From NCBI RefSeq assembly GCF_000208925.1, contig NW_001914891.1, forward strand, positions 26,567 to 90,566: DNA of 64,000 nt, given 5' to 3'. Origin of the DNA: Entamoeba histolytica HM-1:IMSS (taxonomy: Eukaryota > Evosea > Mastigamoebida > Endamoebidae). Both the position numbers and the translations under genes were made by a program. Every line of letters begins with the position of its first letter. Position 1 is the stretch's first letter. Below the pieces are notes generated by a model. That model ran no database searches and was not told the origin of the DNA. It saw nothing but the letters and a program-made list of their open reading frames with translations. Of this stretch, positions 1 to 9,540 are shown one piece after another.

Positions 1-626
1 ATTTCTTTTTTACAGTCCGGTTGAACTACAATTAATCCATGTTCAGTAATTGAATATAAAAATGTACCTGATGGTGAAAATGAACAATTAGATGATATAA
101 ATGGTTGTTCTTCTTGCATTGTTATTTCTTTTGGAATGCTTGGATTATACCATCCTAATGAAACAGTCTTTCCATATTGGAATGTTGCAACACATTCACT
201 TCCTTCAGTGTATTTATCTTCTTTAAGCCATCCTTTAAAATCAGTAACTTCAATTGGATGAAAGACTAATGGTGTATATTCATCATTTTCTTTTAAGATT
301 TCATCAATCTCTTTTTTAGTATAAAATTTTAATGTGTTTTTATTATCGAATTTCAATTCAACAAATCTTGTTTTAAATTTAATTGCTGCTTCATCATCTT
401 TAAAATCAATAAACCCAATTCCTGTAGTTTTTTGACTTGTTTCATCAACAAAAACTTGTACATTATTTGGTTGGTCTGATAATTCTGCTCCATTCTTTAC
501 TAATACCATTCTTTTTAAGAATAACGTTAATTTAGGAACTGAAGCAACAGGAATTCCTACAGGAAGTCCATCACAAATAAGTACAGAAGATTGTGTAATT
601 TTAGAGGTTTTAGTTGAAGCACTCAT
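1..626 (-). CDS. Translation initiation factor eIF3 subunit b, N-terminal part (runs off the window)
   Basis: The reading frame is open from an ATG at 626 down to base 1, so only about 208 N-terminal residues are present. Residues from about 15 to 110 look like a divergent RRM (motif LICDGLPVG near the start, GIGFIDFKD as the RNP1-like strand). The linker that follows resembles the eIF3b junction between RRM and beta-propeller: FKGWLKEDKY, then FQYGKTVSLGWYNPS, then a first WD-like blade with CSFSPSGTFLYS. In the family this subunit scaffolds eIF3 on the 40S ribosome and binds eIF3a and eIF3j. The identification rests on this pattern match; the propeller itself lies outside the window. Confidence 0.75.
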   Translation of the reverse strand, partial: MSASTKTSKITQSSVLICDGLPVGIPVASVPKLTLFLKRMVLVKNGAELSDQPNNVQVFVDETSQKTTGIGFIDFKDDEAAIKFKTRFVELKFDNKNTLKFYTKKEIDEILKENDEYTPLVFHPIEVTDFKGWLKEDKYTEGSECVATFQYGKTVSLGWYNPSIPKEITMQEEQPFISSNCSFSPSGTFLYSITEHGLIVVQPDCKKE

Positions 627-916
627 CAATGAATTAAATTTTCTTTTTATTTTTTATTAACAACCCTTGTTATTTACTTTTAGTTATTTTATGAATTATT
701 TATTAAAATTGTTTTAAATAACGAAAAATTAGTTATTTAATTAAAAACAAAGAATTTAATAACATTAATAATTAAGAATAACAATTTAATAATTTAGTAT
801 TTCTGTTATTTATTGTTATTTATTCAAGTTAATAGAATAAGTAAACAACATTGATATAAGTCATTTAACTGTCAGAATAAATGTTAAAATAAATTAAAAA
901 TAATACACCTTTACCT
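627..916. other. Intergenic, AT-rich
   Basis: AT-rich upstream region of the eIF3b gene. An AACCCTT tract lies about 35 bases upstream of the eIF3b start, similar to motifs near other growth genes in this window. No gene is seen. Confidence 0.5.
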
Positions 917-1108
917 TTATTTGTAATATTCTTGAAATGGCATTTCTTCTAAAGGAGTTTGAAAAAGATCTTTGTACATTGAATCAATAAAACAATTATA
1001 TTCAACAATATTAATAGGTAATGTACTAGAACCATGACCAACATATCCTGTTATATCTGGTCCCATATTAGAGATTGTTGAAAGAATAGAATAATCCGCA
1101 ACACTCAT
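917..1108 (-). CDS. Small hypothetical protein, 63 aa
   Basis: A 63-codon frame starting at ATG 1108. I do not recognise the protein. It has balanced composition, is rich in Tyr, Met and acidic residues, and has no obvious signal or membrane segment, unlike the F/I/Y-rich spurious frames of this AT-rich DNA. Support for a real gene is the GAAC promoter box at 1131-1139, which reads AAGAACTTA toward this start about 25 bp upstream, the normal Entamoeba spacing. It lies tandem with and upstream of the eIF3b gene. It could be a small subunit of a complex or a chance frame. Confidence 0.5.
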   Translation of the reverse strand: MSVADYSILSTISNMGPDITGYVGHGSSTLPINIVEYNCFIDSMYKDLFQTPLEEMPFQEYYK

Positions 1109-1130
1109 GAAAGTAAGGATTAGAAAATAT

Positions 1131-1139
1131 TAAGTTCTT
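1131..1139 (-). promoter_or_regulatory. GAAC promoter box of the 63-aa gene
   Basis: Reads AAGAACTTA on the minus strand, about 23-31 bp upstream of the ATG at 1108. It matches the GAAC core promoter element described for Entamoeba. Confidence 0.5.
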
Positions 1140-1907
1140 TTTTTATTTTTATGACAAAGATTTATGTAAAAATAGATAAAAAAGTAAATAATTCTTTCTT
1201 TAGATAATAACCATTCTTCTGAATTTTTATTGTTTTGAATCTATATTTAGTAATCTTCATCATTAATTATCAATACAAAAACTACTCTTTAAACTGTTTT
1301 CAAAACTTCTTATTTCTTTTTTTTAATCATTTTTGTTGTTGTTTTGTTATTTGTCTTTTCAAAAAAAAAAACAAAATAAAAAGATTAGTGACTAACAGAA
1401 ACTTCAATGGGTTTTTATTTACTTTATTTTGAGAAGATATTAAATTACTTTCGTTAAATTATCTTACGTTGAGAAATTTCTCAGATATCAAAACTCATTA
1501 AAAAGAATGAAATTATGAAACACCTCTAATATAACAACGACGTAAAGATTTAAAAAAAAAAAAACACTTAGTGTTTATACTAAATTAAATGTTTTAACTA
1601 TAATAAGTTTATTTTTACTATTATAAAAAGAACTCTTTAGTTGTTAAAACTAATTCTTGGATTGAAGTATTTACTACATAAGTTAACATAATTTTGTTGA
1701 ATAAATAAATGGATAATACAATTATTTCTTATAATATTTTAGATATGAACATCGTTTCTTTCAAACTTTGAATTGTGCTATTCAAAACATAAATATCTTT
1801 TCATCCAAAATAATCTTCCTAGTTCTTTTCTTTTCTCCCAAATTCTATGCAAATAACATTTTTCTATTATCAAAAAATTAGAAGAGGGTACTTGTTTTAT
1901 TTAAATA
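1140..1907. other. Intergenic, nothing recognised
   Basis: AT-rich DNA between two divergent genes, with homopolymer A and T tracts. The only frame (around 1235-1432) is F/N/K-rich low-complexity and is not supported as a gene. Confidence 0.5.
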
Positions 1908-3383
1908 ATGTCTTGCTGTAAGACGTTTTCTATTGTGACTAAATACACAACAAAGTTAAATTTGCTTCGATATTATATTGGAGGATTCCTTATGAATATG
2001 TCGACTTATTTCTTTTGGTTAGTTGTTCCTCTTCTTATGCAAGATAGAGATGCTTCATCTTTTCAAATTGCTTTAGCAGATGGTATTACATTTGGATTAA
2101 CAGGTATCGTTTCACCATTTATGGGGTTTATTGCTGATAAAACAGACCCTGCACTGATGTGTCGAATCTCTTTTATATTACAAGCGACATGTAGCTTAAC
2201 GATTGGGTTAATTTATATAAAAACAGAGTCAATTTTACCCATTTATTTTCTCCTTCTTCAACAATCAGCTGCTTTAGCTTTCTTTTGGTCTCCATGCGAA
2301 AGTTTAATTACAACAGAATCATATAAAGGAGAAGAAAATAAAAAGTTATCAATGTTTGCATTATGTTGGTCATTAGGAAAGGCAATTGGATTTTTATTAG
2401 GAGGAACATTAAAAGTTAAACTTGGTGCTAATTCTTCACTATTATTATGTGGAGGATTAACTATTTTAGCATATGTTCTATTTCCAACGTTACCACAAAA
2501 GAATCATTTAATTGAACGACCAAAGAAGAAAAAGAAACAAAATCAAGAAGACAATGAAAAAGAGATGGATGATGAATTAAATACAGAAAATATTTCTGAT
2601 TCAGAAACAAAACAGATTGGTTGGAAAGAAAGAATAAATCAAATTAATCATCCACAACCTCCAAGATTTATTCTTTATTATTTTATTAATGCACTTATTC
2701 TACATTTCCATGTTTATGGAACAATTGCAATTTTATGTAACCAATACATTTTATATGCAGTTGATAGAGAAATTATTTTAAATGGTATGAATGATGATCC
2801 AGAAGTATATTTAAGTGTTTTTCTTGGAATTATTTATTTCTCACAAACTATTTGTTTCTTTATTATTGGATATATTGAAGCATGGCAATATAAAATGATT
2901 CTTAGTACCATTATGTCAATTGTTTTAGGGTTAGTATGTCTTGCATTAAATTTCATCAAAAATGGTTGGGTTTGTTTAATTTTTGCAATTCCAACTGGCT
3001 TTATTTCTGGGTTAGACCTTCAAATGAATGTATTGTATTCGGTTAAAGTCTCAGCAAAAAGAAGAGGATTAATGATGGGATTAGTGGAAATGGTTGGAGA
3101 ATTAACTTGTTGTCTTTCTCCTGTTGTTGCTGGTTTAATATCAACACAAACAGATAATTTAGAATGGTCTCAATGGGTTGGATTAATATGGGGTGGAATT
3201 GCTACTGTTGGATGTCTTATAACACAAACACTAAATTGTATTGTTTTAAAGAAACAAAAAGAATTAAAAAAAGAAGTTGAAGAAAATGATGTTGAAATAG
3301 ACATTGATTCAATAAAAGAAAATAATCAAAACTCTGAAGAAACAATAAAAAATGATGAAGATAAAGTTACTGAATTAGATTAA
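1908..3383 (+). CDS. Major facilitator superfamily transporter, 491 aa
   Basis: A polytopic membrane protein with about 12 predicted hydrophobic segments in two halves. The first half contains an MFS motif A-like loop (GFIADKT) after the second membrane segment, near residues 78-86. A cytoplasmic loop around residues 200-245 separates the halves and is basic then acidic, with a run of lysines (RPKKKKKQ). The C-terminal tail is strongly acidic and hydrophilic. Length and arrangement fit an MFS permease; the substrate cannot be read from sequence. The ATG at 1908 gives a short cytoplasmic N-terminus before the first helix. It is not closely similar to the second MFS gene at 5061-6635. Confidence 0.8.
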   Translation: MSCCKTFSIVTKYTTKLNLLRYYIGGFLMNMSTYFFWLVVPLLMQDRDASSFQIALADGITFGLTGIVSPFMGFIADKTDPALMCRISFILQATCSLTIGLIYIKTESILPIYFLLLQQSAALAFFWSPCESLITTESYKGEENKKLSMFALCWSLGKAIGFLLGGTLKVKLGANSSLLLCGGLTILAYVLFPTLPQKNHLIERPKKKKKQNQEDNEKEMDDELNTENISDSETKQIGWKERINQINHPQPPRFILYYFINALILHFHVYGTIAILCNQYILYAVDREIILNGMNDDPEVYLSVFLGIIYFSQTICFFIIGYIEAWQYKMILSTIMSIVLGLVCLALNFIKNGWVCLIFAIPTGFISGLDLQMNVLYSVKVSAKRRGLMMGLVEMVGELTCCLSPVVAGLISTQTDNLEWSQWVGLIWGGIATVGCLITQTLNCIVLKKQKELKKEVEENDVEIDIDSIKENNQNSEETIKNDEDKVTELD

Positions 3384-4435
3384 ACAGAAAATTATTATTA
3401 TTAGTATAGAACTACTATTAAGTTTGAATTATTTCTATTTTAACTTAACAACTGAATTAATTTATTTACTTTAATGTAAGAAATTGTTGTTTGTTTTCAT
3501 ATTTTTTTATTCTTTCATATTTCTTAATTATTCTTTTAAAAAATATTTAATAACAATAATGAAAGAAGTCATTATTATAAATAAATTAAACTCTTAACTC
3601 TTATCATTAAATACTTTATTATACTACTAAATAAAATAAATTTATTTTATTATCAGTTATACATTAATTACTCTTTACAATAAAAGATTCTCAACAAATT
3701 ATTAAATAAAAAAGATTAAACTTAGAATTAATAAATAATACTTATAACTATAAATAAATTAACAGTTATTTATTAGTCTTTATAAATATTACAAATGAAA
3801 TAATTTATATTTATCTCAAATACAATTAAAATAAAAAATGTACTTTGTTGTTTTTATTAATGTTTTTTTTTTGAATAATTCTTTTTCTTTTAAAGAATAA
3901 AACAAACAAAATACTTCCAAGATTTGTTTTAATTATAACATGAGATACAGAATATATTTCTTTTAATTTATTGAAAATAACATTTGTATAATCTATGATA
4001 TTTAAAAACTGTTTTATCTTATATTATTTTAAAATATTTTTTTATTAGAAATAATATGGTTTTATTTTTTATATAAATATCTTCTCAATTAATAATTTCT
4101 TTAAAGAATAGTCAATTTTATAAATTACTGAATAATAAAAAAATAAAAAGCGGAATATTTTAATGGGTTTATTTTGAACAAACACTATTAAAATTTAAAT
4201 GTTTTAAAGAACCTAATTTTATAACAAAATGATATATCTATTAATTTATGGTATACATTAAAACTGAACAAAAGAAAAATTCTTGAAACTAATGAAAGTA
4301 AAAAACTACAAATAAAATAATAGGATATTAAAGATTATTTTAATTTTAATAATTCTTTAAAAAAATTGAATATGTTATTTTAATTTAATATGAAAAGTAA
4401 TAAAAAGTAATGACAAAAATATTCCTAACGATTGC
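3384..4435. other. 1-kb AT-rich intergenic region
   Basis: Lies between two convergent genes (MFS and uL14), so it holds two 3' ends. Very AT-rich with many short A and T runs; no reading frame, tRNA-like fold or repeat was recognised. Confidence 0.5.
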
Positions 4436-4858
4436 TTAGACAATGGTTGGAGCATTAGAAGAAATTTTTGGCCATAAATCAGCTGATTCTTTTGAAACTG
4501 GTCCAGTAATAGCTGAACCTTTCATTTCTCCTTTCATGTTAACAATAACAGCAGCATTATCTTCAAAGTATAAGGTAACACCGTCCTTTCTTCTCCAAGT
4601 TCTTCTTTGTCTGATAATAACAGCAGTATGCATCTTCTTTCTGTATTCTGGTTTACCCTTCTTACAAGTAGCAACGACCATATCACCACATCCAGCTCTT
4701 GGGAGTCTATTTAATCTTCCATGGAATCCCTTAACGGAAATGATTGTGAGAGTCTTAGCACCAGTGTTATCAGCACAATTAACGGTTGAAGCATTATTCA
4801 AACCGCAAGTGACTCTGAATTTATTTCCTTGTCTTCCTCCAGCTCCTCTCTTTGGCAT
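4436..4858 (-). CDS. RPL23: 60S ribosomal protein uL14 (RPL23 family), 140 aa
   Basis: Full-length match to the eukaryotic uL14 family by recognition. It has the central [18 protein letters not shown] signature, the [18 protein letters not shown] basic stretch, the [11 protein letters not shown] segment and the [10 protein letters not shown] strand. Length (140 aa) is that of eukaryotic RPL23. In the family it sits on the 60S subunit face and contributes to inter-subunit bridges. The CDS starts with MPKRGAGG at 4858. A telo-box-like TAACCCTA lies about 25 bp upstream. The long frame on the opposite strand (4443-5057) is a shadow. Confidence 0.97.
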
Positions 4859-4879
4859 TGCAAAAACTAGTTTATTTTG

Positions 4880-4887
4880 TAGGGTTA
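4880..4887 (-). promoter_or_regulatory. Telo-box-like motif (TAACCCTA) upstream of uL14
   Basis: Reads TAACCCTA toward the uL14 start, 22-29 bp upstream of the ATG. Similar TAGGGTTT sequences precede uridine kinase and RRP9. The regulatory role is inferred by analogy with plant ribosomal-protein promoters. Confidence 0.3.
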
Positions 4888-5060
4888 TTATACTGCTGTT
4901 TTATATTTTTTCCTTTTTATGGGGTTTTATTATTTCAATTAATTTATTATTATTGTTTTCTCTAAAAAATTTTTTAATTTATAAAATTGTTTTATATACC
5001 ATTAAAATAATATTTGAAAAAGAAATTTTATTATGTCTTCTTTTACATTTTCTTTAACAA

Positions 5061-6635
5061 TTATTCAACAATAGTTGGTATTTCTTCTTTTTCATCATCA
5101 TCTTCCTCTTGTTCTTTATTTTGTTGTTCTGGAGGAAGTTCTGTATCACCTAATTCAATATCTGTTTCTTTAGAATATGGTGCACGTTTACCTGAAACAT
5201 ATTCTTTATGATGGTTTTTAACTAAACACATAAAGAAGAAAGCAATAATAAGAAGAATAAATACAGGAATTTGTGCAATACGATATGCATAATTGTATTT
5301 ATACTTATTAGTAGAAAAAGCATGTGCACAAAGTTGTTTTACTATTGTTGAGAAGATTAATGGGAATACCATTCCACCAGCTCTTGCAGCAATACGTGTA
5401 ACAGCAGAAAATTGTGCTAATTGTTGAACAGGAGCAAGTTCCATTACTAATTGACGAGAGGCAGTATAAACGACACTAAATGCTGGACCAATGAATATTA
5501 TTGTTGGGATAATAATCCATTGAGAAAGTATTTTAGTACTTGAAACTTTCATTCCAGTAAGAACAAGACATCCCATTCCAAAGAATAATAAGATTAACAT
5601 TAATTGTAATGCTCTTTTTGGTCCAAATTTATGTAAGAAAAATGCCCATGGAACACCACAAAGTAATGCAGTTACATTTAAAGCTAAAAATACAATGTCT
5701 GTTGCAGTTTTCTTCATTCCACACATTGTTGTTAATAAAACAACAAATAACCCATTTACAACACTTAATGCAGACAATGTACAACACCATGAAATAAACA
5801 TAAATATACAATCCCTACTTTTAAAATAATTTTTAAATGAATCAATCAAATCTAATCCAATAACTTTTAATGTTTCTATAACAGAACGCTTAGCTGGTGG
5901 AGTACTTTTTTCTATACTGAAAACATATGGTAAGAAGACATATCCACCAAGGAAAAAGTTAAATAGAATCAATTGTCTTAATGGTCCAAAGTCAGGTTCT
6001 GCATGTGTAATTTGTAATTGATTAACATTTGAGTAATTTCCCCAAACAAGAGAACAACAAAATGAAACACCAATAGCAAGAATTGCACCAGTAAAAGAAA
6101 CTGCACCTCCAACACTTTGTGCTAATGTTCTATTTTTTTGATCCATAATATATGGAATTTGACAATCATAGAACAAACGTACTAACTCAAAAGATGTTCT
6201 TGCAATACAAAACAATATACAAAGTAACCAAAAATGATAATAAAAGATACCAGCAATCAAAAAACATGTATAATATGTAATTGCACAAATTACTACAGCA
6301 CCTTTACGAAATGAATAATAATCACTAAGACCTCCTACAAAAGGAGAAGCAACCATAGCAATACAATTAGCAACAGCATTACAAACAGTTGTCATTTGAA
6401 CACCAGTTGAATTTTCATAACCTGCATATATAGATAATAATTGTAATGATGGACCAACAGTTACATTAACAATACAGTTATAAAAATGATAACTAATTTC
6501 AAAGAAATACCATAATATAACATTCCAAACATTAGTTGATTGTGCTTCAGTGATTTGAGCAACACTTTTTTGTTGAGTATCAATACTTGGAGTACTAGTT
6601 GTTTCTACAAGATGGGTATTTTCAGAAGCTGACAT
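5061..6635 (-). CDS. Major facilitator transporter, possibly Atg22-like, 524 aa
   Basis: A 12-helix MFS-type membrane protein beginning at ATG 6635. Residues 1-35 are hydrophilic and Thr/Gln-rich, then membrane segments follow. A motif A-like loop, FVGGLSDYYSFRKG, follows the second helix. The segment with FYDCQIPYIMDQ followed by SVGGAVSFTGAILAIG recalls the fourth and fifth helices of Atg22-type vacuolar amino-acid effluxers, where FYN...LP is followed by a Gly/Ser-rich helix; that subfamily call is an inference. The C-terminal tail is acidic (poly-Glu/Asp) and ends VE. It is tandem with and downstream of nothing else on this strand until uL14. Confidence 0.75.
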   Translation of the reverse strand: MSASENTHLVETTSTPSIDTQQKSVAQITEAQSTNVWNVILWYFFEISYHFYNCIVNVTVGPSLQLLSIYAGYENSTGVQMTTVCNAVANCIAMVASPFVGGLSDYYSFRKGAVVICAITYYTCFLIAGIFYYHFWLLCILFCIARTSFELVRLFYDCQIPYIMDQKNRTLAQSVGGAVSFTGAILAIGVSFCCSLVWGNYSNVNQLQITHAEPDFGPLRQLILFNFFLGGYVFLPYVFSIEKSTPPAKRSVIETLKVIGLDLIDSFKNYFKSRDCIFMFISWCCTLSALSVVNGLFVVLLTTMCGMKKTATDIVFLALNVTALLCGVPWAFFLHKFGPKRALQLMLILLFFGMGCLVLTGMKVSSTKILSQWIIIPTIIFIGPAFSVVYTASRQLVMELAPVQQLAQFSAVTRIAARAGGMVFPLIFSTIVKQLCAHAFSTNKYKYNYAYRIAQIPVFILLIIAFFFMCLVKNHHKEYVSGKRAPYSKETDIELGDTELPPEQQNKEQEEDDDEKEEIPTIVE

Positions 6636-7078
6636 CTCAGTAAGAATTTTCAGTTATTCCAGACTTTTAACTTTTTATTTATTGGATAAAAAAGAATTTT
6701 CTTTTCATCTTCAATAGTTGTTTTGATTAATTTAGATTGATAAAATAAAATATAAATGGTTTGTCATTAAATTTATCTGATTAACAAGTTATTATTATGA
6801 AAGCATGTTTGGCGTAACCTTGTTCCTTACTTTTATAACAGAAGAAGATTTTTATTATGTTCTTCACAAAATGAACAGAAAAAGAATTAAAAAAAAAACA
6901 AATATTATTTTACAATTTTCAAGAAAATGCAACGACTTATTCATTACTCTTAATTTTATTATCACTAAACAGAAGTTATGAAAACAAGAAGATTGTACTA
7001 CCTCAAAAAAATTTAGTAATTAAAAAAGTTAGGGTTTTTAATGAAATTAAAAAGAGAATTTCAAATCAACAATTCATT
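6636..7078. other. Divergent intergenic region (MFS and uridine kinase promoters)
   Basis: 443 bp between divergent starts. It contains a TAGGGTTTTTA element at 7030-7040 about 40 bp before the uridine kinase ATG, and A/T runs. No gene seen. Confidence 0.5.
7030..7037 (+). promoter_or_regulatory. Telo-box-like motif (TAGGGTTT) upstream of uridine kinase
   Basis: TAGGGTTT 42-49 bp before the ATG at 7079. It is the reverse complement of AAACCCTA. Function inferred only. Confidence 0.3.
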
Positions 7079-7864
7079 ATGTCTCAAGACACTTTTAGAT
7101 ATCATTTCTATAACAATCCAACTGTACTTATTGCTGTTGCTGGTGGAACTGCTTCAGGGAAAACAACATTTTGTCAAGAAATTGCAAATACATTAAAAGG
7201 AGAGAAATTTGTAGTTATTTCACAAGATTCATTTTATAGACCATTAACAAAAGAAGAACATGATAATGTTGCTGAATATAATTTTGATTCACCAAGTTCA
7301 TTTGATTGGGACTTAATAATTGATACATTAAAAAAAATAAAGGCAAAGAAAAATGTATCATTACCAGTATATGACTATGTTACTCATTCAAGAAAACCAG
7401 ATTGGGTTTCAGTTGAAACTGGAGATGTTGTAATATTTGAAGGATTATATACATTTTATCAAATGAAAGAATATGAAAATTATTTTGATATGTTTGATTT
7501 AAAAATATTTATTGAATCAGATAATGATACTAGACTTGCAAGAAGAATTTTAAGAGATATTAATTATCGTGGAAGAACACTTGATTCTGTATTATTTCAA
7601 TATAAAAAATTTGTTAAACCTGCATATGATAAATGGGTTTATCCACAACGTAAAAGAGCTGACATTATTGTTCCATGGGGAGAAATCGAAAAGGCACAAA
7701 CACCAGGAGTATTATCACAAATGCCAGCATTAAAGATGGTTTCTCAATATATTGAACAATTTTTCATACAAAGACCATATAAAAAGATTTCAAGTATGAA
7801 TAATTTTCAAATTAGTGCTGATTTAGACTATCAAAAAGGAAGTCTTTCTGATGTTGATAATTAA
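7079..7864 (+). CDS. Uridine/cytidine kinase, 261 aa
   Basis: Phosphorylates uridine and cytidine with ATP in the pyrimidine salvage pathway, which matters in Entamoeba because parasites of this genus lean on salvage. The Walker A motif GGTASGKTT is at residues 22-30. It is followed by SQDSFYRPLT, the NFDSPSSFDWD substrate-site segment, YDYVTHSRK, the Walker B-like DVVIFEGLYTF, and the lid region RLARRILRDINYRGR. All are in uridine-kinase order and spacing. The C-terminal 30 residues are an extra hydrophilic tail. The ATG at 7079 leaves the usual short leader before the P-loop. The next gene starts only 50 bp after the stop. Confidence 0.93.
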   Translation: MSQDTFRYHFYNNPTVLIAVAGGTASGKTTFCQEIANTLKGEKFVVISQDSFYRPLTKEEHDNVAEYNFDSPSSFDWDLIIDTLKKIKAKKNVSLPVYDYVTHSRKPDWVSVETGDVVIFEGLYTFYQMKEYENYFDMFDLKIFIESDNDTRLARRILRDINYRGRTLDSVLFQYKKFVKPAYDKWVYPQRKRADIIVPWGEIEKAQTPGVLSQMPALKMVSQYIEQFFIQRPYKKISSMNNFQISADLDYQKGSLSDVDN

Positions 7865-7904
7865 TGTCTTTGTTTTTTTAACTTTTAGGTTTTGAATTAA
7901 CTAC

Positions 7905-7913
7905 AAAAATTCA
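7905..7913 (+). promoter_or_regulatory. Initiator-like element (AAAAATTCA)
   Basis: Matches the Entamoeba Inr consensus AAAAATTCA and ends directly before the ATG at 7915, implying a very short 5' leader. It fits within the 50-bp gap after uridine kinase. Confidence 0.45.
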
Positions 7914-7914
7914 A

Positions 7915-8307
7915 ATGAACAACCCTTCTAATACTCCTCCTGTTCCTTTAATATTATTTCCCAAACTAGATCAATCTATTGTTGATGAATGTATTAATCA
8001 AGCTGGTGGTGATATTGGAAAAGTAGCTGAATTACTTGCTATGTCAGTTGGACCATTAAATTATGATGATGAAGATGAATTATTAAATAATAGTGAAGAT
8101 GGAAGGACTAGTGAAAGTAGTGAGGATAATTGTAATATCCCACAAAATACATTACAAGCCCAACCTTTACCTCCATCAATAAACGAAAAATGGGAGGAAT
8201 TAAAAAAGAAATTAAGTTCAGAGGAAATACAAGTAATTGAAGATGTGTTTAGATTAAAACTACATCAAATGGTTGAGACGTTAAGTCAAGAATTATTCAC
8301 TAAATAA
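7915..8307 (+). CDS. Small acidic protein with possible UBA-like N-terminus, 130 aa
   Basis: Not a family I can name. Residues 17-45 (DQSIVDECINQAGGDIGKVAELL) have the spacing of a three-helix UBA/CUE-like fold with a central Gly-Gly turn, a weak suggestion only. Residues 50-75 are an acidic, Ser-rich linker and the C-terminal third is a predicted amphipathic helix. The start is supported by an initiator-like AAAAATTCA ending two bases before the ATG, the Entamoeba Inr consensus. It sits 50 bp behind uridine kinase, one of the tightest gaps in the window. Confidence 0.65.
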   Translation: MNNPSNTPPVPLILFPKLDQSIVDECINQAGGDIGKVAELLAMSVGPLNYDDEDELLNNSEDGRTSESSEDNCNIPQNTLQAQPLPPSINEKWEELKKKLSSEEIQVIEDVFRLKLHQMVETLSQELFTK

Positions 8308-8355
8308 CTTAAATTGTATGAAAATTCATTCTTATCTTTTCGGAAAAAAAATAAT

Positions 8356-8369
8356 AACCCTTAAGGGTT
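8356..8369. repeat. Perfect 14-bp palindrome (AACCCTTAAGGGTT)
   Basis: Lies in the 120-bp gap between the small acidic gene and the RPA70N gene. Outer GGAAAA and TTTTCC tracts could lengthen the stem. It may be a 3'-end hairpin or a promoter element; the sequence does not decide. Confidence 0.5.
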
Positions 8370-8427
8370 TTCCAAAAATAATGAGAAAAAAATAATAAAT
8401 TTAAATGGACTAAAGAATTATTAATTC

Positions 8428-9483
8428 ATGTCAATACCTCCTGTTAAGGGTACTAATTATTTAACAACAAATATAATTCCTATTCTTCAGCGCTACAAAA
8501 TAAGAACTGATCCAACTACACTCCAAATTAAAGGGATTAATTCTAATTTTGAAAAAGGAACAAAATATCTTTTTGTTCAAGTTAGTGATGGAACAACTTT
8601 TTGTTCATGTTATTTAGATTGCTCTAATTACCAAGAAAGAAAAAATGTAAATTTAAGTATTCATGATCTTATTGAAGTTGGTTCTGTCAGTTCTGAAAAA
8701 GTGTCTGGAAAAGAGCTTTTAACTCTTCATGACTTTAAAAAAAAGGGTCATTGCAATCTGCTAGGAAATCCTGTTCCTTTTGACCCTTTAAAACATAAAC
8801 CTGATACAGGGATGACAAAGAAACAAAAAGAAGTTCCTAACACAACAAAAAAGAGTACATATACTCCCCAAAAACAAATAAATAGTCCAATTGAAAAAAC
8901 AATACCTAAAACGACAACAACAAACCATCCATATTCTCCTACATTTCAAACACCATTTTCTGGGATTCCTCAAGGTGATGTCTCAACAATAAGTAATTCA
9001 GCTTCTAATAATCATTTGACTAGAGACTATAGAATAAAAGGAAATACACCACCAACTGAAGGCTCTTTTCAAGAGGTTATTGACCAATTAAGAGATCAAT
9101 TAAAAATGAAAGAAGAAGAAATAGCTTATACAAAAAATAAAATTATGTGGTACAATGATATGTTAAATATTCAAGACCAACGTTACAAGGAATTAGAAAA
9201 TAATTTAGAGTATGAAAGAAAAAGAACAAAATCCGCTAACGAAAATGAAAGTCAAAGTAAGAAAGAATTGGCAAAAATGAGTTCAGTGTTAAAAAGGTAT
9301 CAAGAAGAAAATACACAACTAAGAAATTTACTTCAAGACAACGATAGAAAAATTCAACATATTGAAAGTTATAATAGTCAATTAAAAGAAGAAATTCAAA
9401 CCAAAGAAGAAAAGATTAAACAATTAGAAGAAACTTTAAATGACAGAAAAATGATAATAGAAGGTACCTTTGATTTAAATTAA
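8428..9483 (+). CDS. RPA70N-type OB-fold protein with long C-terminal coiled coil, 351 aa
   Basis: Residues about 12-120 resemble the N-terminal OB fold of replication protein A large subunit. The TLQIKGI strand is followed by YLFVQVSDGTTFCSCYL and the LIEVGSV...GKELLTLHDF strands, and the domain closes with LGNPVPFDP at 112-120, close to the IGNPVPYNE that ends RPA70N in animals. In RPA this domain recruits checkpoint proteins. Here, instead of the DNA-binding OB folds, there is a Thr/Pro/Lys-rich linker (120-205) and a strongly heptad-like, charged coiled coil (about 210-345). It is therefore not RPA1 itself but possibly a DNA-damage or replication adaptor. The domain call comes from pattern recognition. 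Confidence 0.7.
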   Translation: MSIPPVKGTNYLTTNIIPILQRYKIRTDPTTLQIKGINSNFEKGTKYLFVQVSDGTTFCSCYLDCSNYQERKNVNLSIHDLIEVGSVSSEKVSGKELLTLHDFKKKGHCNLLGNPVPFDPLKHKPDTGMTKKQKEVPNTTKKSTYTPQKQINSPIEKTIPKTTTTNHPYSPTFQTPFSGIPQGDVSTISNSASNNHLTRDYRIKGNTPPTEGSFQEVIDQLRDQLKMKEEEIAYTKNKIMWYNDMLNIQDQRYKELENNLEYERKRTKSANENESQSKKELAKMSSVLKRYQEENTQLRNLLQDNDRKIQHIESYNSQLKEEIQTKEEKIKQLEETLNDRKMIIEGTFDLN

Positions 9484-9540
9484 TTCTTGTATGTTATTTA
9501 TTACTATTTAATAAAATTTATTTTTAATAATAAGCAATTA

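Noticed and set aside
4443..5057. 204-aa plus-strand frame antisense to uL14
   Set aside because: Overlaps the firmly identified ribosomal protein gene on the other strand; a shadow.
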